From NCBI GenBank assembly GCA_021613535.1, contig CP075493.1, positions 4,588,001 through 4,652,000 of the forward strand: a stretch of DNA of 64,000 nucleotides. The letters run 5' to 3'. Position 1 is the stretch's first letter, and each line of letters begins with the position of its first letter. The position numbers and the translations under genes were made by a program. Positions 57,957-64,000 of this stretch are shown in pieces. Source of the stretch: Adineta vaga. Its lineage: Eukaryota; Rotifera. A model generated the notes under the pieces. The model was given only the letters and a program-made list of their open reading frames with translations. It made no database searches and was not told where the DNA came from.

Positions 57957-60708
57957 ATGTCGAAAACAAAGTAAATTATGTCTTTACTATTAAAACAATA
58001 TACTCAAAAGTAAGATTCGTTGTAGAAAATTAACTAAAAAACAATGGCATTCTGCGCTAAAGACAGATCATAATCATCAACATTCAACCCAAGTCGGTTT
58101 AGTAAATTCGATGTTATATCAATAAAATACTATTGTTTCTCGATATATTTATTAGATTGATCATCAAGTAGAGATCATCTCAAGAGATCAATATAAACGT
58201 CAATCTAGAACACAACATACTTCGAAAAGGTAATCAGCTTCGTCTCTCATTTGTCCTTATTTCAAAATGGTTGATCTTTCAATTATGATTTAGTAAACAA
58301 AGTCATTCAAAATCTCCCGGTCGAACGAAAACTTCTCAATCAAAAGTACGAGTTTGATTAGGATTATTATTATCTATTCTAAAATCGTGTAGAAAGGAAA
58401 AGATTCTTCGGTTCGATCTCGATCTCAATCTCCTGATCAGCTTGAAATTGATCAATCTCAACAAGTAACTTCGTTCGAAAATAAAAGATTTTCAATTTTA
58501 TGTTGATGTTTCTTTCTATTAGACATATAAATCAAAAACTTCAGCACGCTCATCATCATCGAAACAATCCACATGCATACCGAATGTTTTACTCAGTCGG
58601 AATGTCACTCCTCGGGTACGATTCAATTCCATTAGAAGAAAAAAAAAGGAATGTCTTTGATTAAGTTTCATGAAAGATTTATTTAAACAACAGTTTTTTT
58701 ATTGACATAAAGAAAGAAAATATGAAAACATTTTGACAGCCATGTGTATAGAGTTAAACGTGAAGGGTTGCAAAGAAATATTTCTTGTATATAGATCTTT
58801 CCTCCTGGTGAACGATGTATGATCAACATGATGTATTTTGGATCTGAATTAAAAGTTGAATATGATCGTGAATGGTTTGAACCTGATGGCGAAGAAATAA
58901 TTGTTATGCAACAACATTGTGGAGGTGAAAATCTTGTTGCTTTCAAAGGTTTTCTTAAACCAAAAGGTAATTTGATTGATGAGAGAAATGTTCATGTGGA
59001 AAACGAATGCTTCATGTATTTTTTTTATTTTTTTTAGACATCTTTTCATTTGAATCCGCACGACAAACGGATTATCCATTTGCATTAACATGTTTCATTA
59101 ATGGAACGATGTATAATCGTTTGTCACTTTGTTGTGAATCAAGATGTAAAAATGGAATGAGAATTGGTGGTAGACATGGTATGTTTTGTATTATTGATGT
59201 TCAGAAAGAAAAACCATGTCGAAGGTATGTTATCTTGAATCATTATTCGTTTCTATTACTGCCATACTATACTCTTAAGATGTCGATACGAAAAGCGTAT
59301 GAAGAAATTGATGGAAGATGACGGAAAATCATCCGTATGTTTTTATATTATTTGAATTTTATTTTTTTATTTCAAATAATTTACTTAGACTTCAAGTGAA
59401 AGACAGCTTTGTCCAAAATCGACGAAGTCTTCAAGATTACGTTCGAAATCACCTGCCGTTCGCGAAGAAAATTCTACATCAAATACAAACTCGAAAAAAC
59501 TTGTACGATCTACCACAGCACCAACTACTTCGAAATCAGTTACTCACTCCAAATCTCATTCGAGGAAAAATGACACTTCGAAAGAGAGTTCGGATTCATT
59601 TGACTCTGATTCATCAAATGGTAAACCAGATGCTACTCGCAAACTAAATACTGACACACCTGCACCAACTTCAAATCCACATGATTCTGATGCTTCCGTT
59701 CAAGAGTTATCACACGTTCGATCGTCAAGTTCAGAGGCTTTTACTTCTCATAATCCTAATCCAGAAGGAACTCAAGCTTATCGAAAAAATTCAGATTCAT
59801 CTGATTCTGAGTCGTCGAGTAGAAAGGTAGCTGCTTCTCGTAAACTGAACGCTAACACACCTGCGCCGACTTCACATCAAGATGATTCTGATGTTTCCGT
59901 TCAAGAGCTATCACAATTTCGATCTTCAAGTTCAGAAGCTTTTACTTTTCACAATTCCAATCCGAAAGAGACTAGAACTTCTGAAAAAGATTCAAATTCA
60001 TCTGACTCTGATTCATCAAGTGGTAAACCAGTTACTTCTCGAAAACTGAATGATAATACGACTAGAACTCTTACGCCACTTCCACATTCAGATAGTTTGA
60101 ATACATCGCCTCAAAGACAATCACCGTTACGAACATCAAGTCCAGATTCAGAAGGTAATCAATCATTCAAGTATGAACGAATGATCATATTCCCTTCTGT
60201 TCATAGAACGACCTCAATCACCAAGAAAACTAATGGTAAACTAAAACATTGTTATCATCAGAAGATTATTTTATCTTATGACTATTTCTAGTCCACTCAG
60301 CAAACAAATTCAAATGGCAAATATAATAGTAGAACTTAGAGAAAAAACGATTTCTTTTTTCTTTAAATTTTCTTGTTTCTTTTAGCCATTTCTTCACTTG
60401 TACAAAAACTAGGGAACAATGACTCATCAACGGCTTCACATACTGTATGTTTCGATTGAAAATAAACGTTCTTTAAAATCATATTTTCAGAACGACAATG
60501 AACCAAGCAGTTCACCGTCCTCAACTATTTCCAATACTGGTCGTAACACAAGTTAGCTAAATGATTCATTAGAGTATTAAATCAAATATCTTTTCTAGCT
60601 AACGATCAAGTTTATCCATGGATGAACCATCAACGAAGACAAAGTGATGAAGATAATCAACGAGATGCTGATGATTCAGATAATGACAACAAAGCTTATT
60701 TCAAATGA
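57957..60708 (+). CDS. ERICH3/DUF4590-domain protein with Ser-rich repeats
   Basis: Reconstructed from about fifteen small exons: 57957-57970, 58026-58092, 58156-58229, 58294-58345, 58393-58464, 58523-58615, 58795-58966, 59038-59224, 59280-59334, 59389 to about 60142, then short 3' exons at about 60207-60235, 60292-60329, 60385-60449, 60492-60550 and 60600-60708. Phases agree; the first two junctions and the 3' exons are the least certain. The DUF4590 domain is clear: MMYFGSELKVEYD, VMQQHCGGENLVAFKG, YPFALTCFINGTMYNRLS, CCESRCKNGMRIGGRHG. This matches the conserved block of vertebrate glutamate-rich protein 3, a cilium-associated protein. Flanks are basic/Ser-rich (SKSPGRTKTSQSK) and then a long Ser/Asp-rich repeat region. 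The tail is acidic (DADDSDNDNKAYFK). Ciliary function is inferred from the vertebrate homologue. Confidence 0.75.
59593..60195 (+). repeat. 201-bp in-frame tandem repeat, three copies
   Basis: Units start at 59593, 59794 and 59995, exactly 201 bp (67 codons) apart. Each opens with an SDSD/SSG core (DSDSSNGKP, DSESSSRKV, DSDSSSGKP). Units 1 and 2 go on through SRKLN/TRKLN, DTPAPTS and SVQELS...RSSSSEAFT. The third copy keeps the opening and SRKLNDN and then diverges. The region is likely disordered and heavily phosphorylated. Confidence 0.85.
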
Positions 60709-61243
60709 ATACTTCTCTTGAATGATCAGTGAACAAATATGAAAATTGCAAAAGAGACAATCTACTGAAGATATTTATCTATTTTAAACCTTCATAATAA
60801 ATATATGAACCAGCCATTTGTTTTCTACGCTTAAATTTCAGATCATACCTAATGAATTTTCTTCTTTTATTATTTTTTGAAATCTTTCGATGTAGTAACC
60901 AAGTGTTTGAGAAGAATATTTAATAGTTGAAAAGAAAAGTACATGCTGACAGAAAAAGAAGAAAAAAATAAACAAACAACTCATGTATTTTGACATGAAA
61001 ATTGGTTATTTTCATTTTTTTTCGTTTCTTTTAATAGTCGTGTGGAATAAGGTAAAATACACACATCGGTTTATTGTTAAGTGAAAAAAAAGCCATATTT
61101 TCATGAAAAATAACGCTAATATCATGTATAATAACCGACATCTTTATAATTTCTTTTCTCTCCATTAAAAAACGTTTGGTCTTCAATCCGCTTCAAGTTC
61201 TTTCAATTCATAATTATACTTAAAAATATTCTTCAGATATCCA
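60709..61243. other. Intergenic
   Basis: Between the ERICH3-like gene and the GT61 gene, both plus. An AATAAATAT at about 60797-60805 may serve polyadenylation. No gene or repeat recognised. Confidence 0.4.
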
Positions 61244-62959
61244 ATGTTTAAAGATATTTCATCTCGAACTTTGCTCATCATCATTATCATCTTAATAGGT
61301 CTTATCTATATAATCTATCATATTTATATTTTAAAACCATTCATTGTACCATCCTATCAAGCAGTTAGAAATCATTCTTTATTGCTCAGTAGTGGTAATG
61401 AAGGATGGATCTCATCATCACTCGATGATCAATTTCGTTCTTATGCTTATTCACGAAAAAATACAATTGGAAAAATTACAAAACAAATCTATGTCTATAA
61501 AGATAATGCTACTACTCCGCCATTGAATTATGATTATATACAATATATAAAGAGACCGAATTCATCATTTCATCCATATTCAACTTGGAAATGTTCAAAC
61601 ACATCTGTTACTGATTTTGAAAATGCTGGTGAATATTGTATCTTAACTAATATCTATTATGATTCAAGTATTGATCAATATTATTTCTTTCAAGATCCAT
61701 CGGATAACCGAACAATGAATCAACGAACTAAATTTAAAACACCTGCTGATGATATAGAACTATTTAATATTACCGATATGACGTTTTTCAAAAGTCCGAT
61801 TACTGCAATTTTGAAACGACCTGTTTTAGTTGCTATTCCACCTGATTTAAACTATGCACATGGATTTCTCGAAACTTGTGGACCACGATTTTGGGTTTTG
61901 GCTGAATGTCAATCTCATGCATCGTATATAAATCCGAAGACCATACAAATCTACTATACATCTAGTATGTTCAATGTTCATCCACCGAATTGGAAACTTT
62001 ATCAACGCCGATCTGATGGATCTTATCAAGCTGTGAGATATTGGGAACGATTAATTCATTCGATGTTTTCTATTTATCCTCTATTAACTTATAAATCATT
62101 TGATAATAGATTTGTAATGTTTAAATACATGATTTTTCCTGGTCGACAATTAGGTCGATCGGCAGCATGGGGATATTCTTATCTGGGACGAAACTTTCAA
62201 TCATACCCATTATCTACTGTACATTATCGTCGAGCATATTTAGCATATTCAGAATGGATTTTATATCATTTTAGTTTACCATCGAAATTTGAATTAACAT
62301 CAAGTCAAAAAGAATTACAGGAGACAAAACAATTCGAACAAATTCCTCTATGTAATGGATCATGTTCAAGTAAACGACCAATTATATCTAATAGTAATTA
62401 TACCGGTGAATGGATTGTTGTATTAAATCGTCGTGGGATGAATAATCGTGAAATTTATAATGCAGATCAATTAGTTCAAGCTTTATTAGAAACATTTCCT
62501 GATCATTCTAATCCATATTTACGTGTTTGGCCAGAGGTATTTTATTTCAATGATAACTTCTATGATATCGTACGTATGTCTAGATCAATTCGATTATTAA
62601 TTGGAGTTCATGGTGCTGGTCTAGCGAATAGTTTATTTATGAGACCAGCAGCTATTCTTTATGAAATCAATTCATATGGTTGTCGTGATTTATCATTTAA
62701 TTTTCGTCGATGGGCTGAAGTTTTTAATCTTCAACATGCTCTTTGGATTCCATCGAAAAGAAAAGCCAACTCAGACCAATCTTGTTATCGAGAAACTGGA
62801 ACAGAAGTAAATATTAAAGAAATTATCGATGAAGTGAAAAATTTATTGAAGAATGAAATTGAATATCGAAGTGGATATTTAAAACGAGCCTTGGATATAA
62901 TGAATGATATGTCAATCGTTGATTATCCTCCAACTGGATATGAAAATGTTTTATCATAA
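61244..62959 (+). CDS. GT61-family glycosyltransferase, type II membrane
   Basis: Intronless, 571 aa. A short cytosolic N-terminus, TM anchor (LLIIIIILIGLIYIIYHIYI), then a lumenal Golgi/ER domain with several NxS/T sites. The GT61 (DUF563) core is in the C-terminal third: WIVVLNRRGMNNREIYN, then GVHGAGLANSLFMRPAAILYEI, the family's most conserved block, followed by YGCRDLSFNFRRWAEVF. Relatives are plant beta-1,2-xylosyltransferases and animal EOGT and POMGNT2, which add sugars to protein-linked glycans. The first half is poorly conserved. The acceptor cannot be named. The lack of introns contrasts with neighbouring genes. Confidence 0.85.
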   Translation: MFKDISSRTLLIIIIILIGLIYIIYHIYILKPFIVPSYQAVRNHSLLLSSGNEGWISSSLDDQFRSYAYSRKNTIGKITKQIYVYKDNATTPPLNYDYIQYIKRPNSSFHPYSTWKCSNTSVTDFENAGEYCILTNIYYDSSIDQYYFFQDPSDNRTMNQRTKFKTPADDIELFNITDMTFFKSPITAILKRPVLVAIPPDLNYAHGFLETCGPRFWVLAECQSHASYINPKTIQIYYTSSMFNVHPPNWKLYQRRSDGSYQAVRYWERLIHSMFSIYPLLTYKSFDNRFVMFKYMIFPGRQLGRSAAWGYSYLGRNFQSYPLSTVHYRRAYLAYSEWILYHFSLPSKFELTSSQKELQETKQFEQIPLCNGSCSSKRPIISNSNYTGEWIVVLNRRGMNNREIYNADQLVQALLETFPDHSNPYLRVWPEVFYFNDNFYDIVRMSRSIRLLIGVHGAGLANSLFMRPAAILYEINSYGCRDLSFNFRRWAEVFNLQHALWIPSKRKANSDQSCYRETGTEVNIKEIIDEVKNLLKNEIEYRSGYLKRALDIMNDMSIVDYPPTGYENVLS

Positions 62960-63103
62960 TTTGTTTTTTTCGACAAAGTTTATAGAATAGACTAGATGAT
63001 CGAACGAAATGAAACACTAGCACATGGTAAATCTCTTGTATATATCTTTGTTCATGTGTTTTACACTATCTAAGCATTTTCAAATTTACAAAAATATTAG
63101 TGC

Positions 63104-63130
63104 CTTCTTCCATCATCGCCACTTGTTAAT
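63104..63130 (+). repeat. 27-bp copy of CACNB coding sequence
   Basis: Identical to 56476-56502 in the last CACNB exon, same orientation. The match ends one base after the TTAA (63126-63129) that borders the piggyBac relic. At both sites the sequence continues TTAAT and then differs. Confidence 0.85.
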
Positions 63131-63520
63131 CCGTTCAGGACGGGCGGCCACTATAGTGGCCACTGATTGTTTTTGAACAGTGAAACGCTATTCATTAGCG
63201 ATCAGAAAAAGCTGCGTATGTATCATAATATACCTAGCGTAATGACATATATCTGATGTCATTTTCTTGATCAGTCATACTTTTTTCTCTTCACGAAGAT
63301 GCATTGTCTACAGTACGACTAGCAAACGGTCCAAAAAACGTTCTCGTACTAAGTATGAATGTTCTGAGTGTGATGTAGGTTTATGTGTTGCAAATTGTTT
63401 TCGAGAATATCATACATTGCAATCGTATTAATAAACTTGAAGGAAGAAAAGAATAAATTAATTCTTAAATTTTCTCTTCCATATGTTTTTTTCACGAAAA
63501 ATAATCCCGTCCTAAATGGG
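63130..63520 (+). mobile_element. piggyBac-type relic, internally deleted
   Basis: Flanked by TTAA on both sides (63126-63129 and 63521-63524), the piggyBac target-site duplication. Terminal inverted repeats match at 12 of 15 positions: TCCGTTCAGGACGGG on the left, CCCATTTAGGACGGG when the right end is read inward. A perfect 16-bp palindrome (GGCCACTATAGTGGCC) lies just inside the left end. Only the last part of the transposase remains (63294-63431): a Cys-rich zinc-binding tail with YECSECDVGLCVANCFREYH, as in piggyBac transposases. The catalytic DDD domain is gone, so it cannot move on its own, though ends and TTAA look usable by an active relative. Confidence 0.85.
63294..63431 (+). pseudogene. 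piggyBac transposase C-terminal fragment
   Basis: Open frame without start: basic stretch SKRSKKRSRTKYE, then the CxxC...CxxxC pattern with YHTLQSY before the stop. This is the C-terminal Cys-rich end-binding domain only. Confidence 0.8.
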
Positions 63521-63541
63521 TTAATAACATAAATTGCGTTT

Positions 63542-63561
63542 TCTCTCTCTCTCTCTCTCTT
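63542..63561. repeat. (CT)n microsatellite
   Basis: Perfect dinucleotide run just outside the right end of the piggyBac relic. Confidence 0.8.
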
Positions 63562-63735
63562 TTTCTTTCACCATTTTAAGTTTATGTAAACGATAGATGT
63601 TATAATGTGTTGTTATTGATAGTATAATAATCAATTCAAATTGTGAGTAACAAAGAATCGTTTCCGGTTTGTATTCTTTAGCAGTATTATAAACTTTTGT
63701 TATTTTAACATTTGATTATTTGTTTGAAAATAGTT

Positions 63736-64000
63736 TTAATTTCGAATTGAAGCACGTTTAATAGTTTCATAAAGTGTCATCATAAGAACAGAATTTGGTA
63801 TAACAATACTTGTACGAGGTATTGAACCAGAAAAAAGACCTTTAAAACCTCTTTTTTCTATAAGAATAACAAATGTTTTCGAAAGTGACTGTCTTGTAGA
63901 TGCAACTTGTAAACGTGTTTTTAAAACATCAAATGGTTATGTTAATAATGATGTTAAAAGTGCTGCTATTGTTGATGATAATGGACTAATCATTTGATCA
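63736..64000 (-). pseudogene. Mitochondrial carrier, partial, in-frame stop
   Basis: The C-terminal repeat of an SLC25 carrier, cut off by the window edge. The carrier signature PFDVLKTRLQ is followed by FKGLFSGSIPRT, VLMMTLYETIKRAS and a stop at 63736-63738, resembling SLC25A39/40-type carriers. Directly before PFDV the frame has TAA (63937-63939), where a Gln (CAA) or another residue is expected. No intron boundary explains it. Either a nonsense mutation (one C-to-T change), or the call base is wrong. The 5' part is not in the window. Confidence 0.65.

Noticed and set aside
57751-57993. 80-codon ORF overlapping the ERICH3-like start
   Set aside because: Different frame from the phase-consistent exon chain, and Lys/Arg/Phe-biased.
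1-64000. CRISPR arrays, rRNA, tRNA, telomeric repeats
   Set aside because: I looked for regularly spaced direct repeats, tRNA B-box/T-loop sequences with matching cloverleafs, rRNA segments and TGTGGG-type telomere arrays, and saw none I could support.

Overview
The window looks like nuclear DNA of a bdelloid rotifer (Adineta/Rotaria type). It is AT-rich and gene-dense, and most genes are split by many very short introns (about 45-60 bp, GT...AG) whose flanking reading phases I could join by hand. Animal genes (MTR, NADPH oxidase, calcium-channel beta subunit, SLC33A1, AGTRAP, ERICH3-like) sit beside intronless or foreign-looking enzymes, small lineage-expanded 7TM receptors, F-box proteins, pentapeptide and TIR-type proteins. 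This mixture is characteristic of bdelloids. The organism call is inference from gene content; no rRNA, tRNA or telomere repeat was found to confirm it.

Layout. 0.4-5.5 kb: secreted LRR protein, secreted CxCxCC protein, a one-exon 7TM receptor, and an AGTRAP-like membrane protein. 5.7-10.5 kb: complete 15-exon cobalamin-dependent methionine synthase. 11.3-14.9 kb: a NOX2-type NADPH oxidase and a three-exon 7TM receptor. 15.5-22.7 kb: a broken receptor, a small repeat protein, a membrane-anchored pentapeptide-repeat protein, an 88-aa orphan with a second copy at 28.2 kb, two tandem potato-inhibitor-I genes, and a broken TIR fragment. 22.9-37.0 kb: mostly secreted or membrane enzymes: an aldos-2-ulose-dehydratase-like protein, a processive GT2, a class-C beta-lactamase-like hydrolase, a glycosidase-like protein, a Cys-rich orphan, a 5'-nucleotidase-family phosphatase and an S1/P1 nuclease. 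37.5-47.3 kb: two related F-box genes on either side of a 1,772-aa LDLa/EGF/7TM receptor. 48.0-51.3 kb: a vWA protein and the acetyl-CoA transporter SLC33A1. 52.3-56.7 kb: calcium-channel beta subunit with three alternative first exons. 58.0-60.7 kb: ERICH3/DUF4590-like gene with a 201-bp internal repeat. 61.2-63.0 kb: GT61 glycosyltransferase. 63.1-63.5 kb: a piggyBac relic. The window ends inside a mitochondrial carrier with an in-frame stop.

How the genes relate. There are no operons; neighbours are mostly unrelated. The clearest thematic grouping is the run of extracellular hydrolases and sugar enzymes at 22.9-37.0 kb, which could serve feeding or scavenging and includes the best horizontal-transfer candidates. 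Three genes (GT2, glycosidase-like, SLC33A1) each carry one frameshift that one extra G in a short G run would resolve. That pattern points to consensus error as much as to gene decay. The most unusual single observation is a 27-bp copy of calcium-channel beta coding sequence that stops at the TTAA target site of the piggyBac relic about 6.6 kb away.
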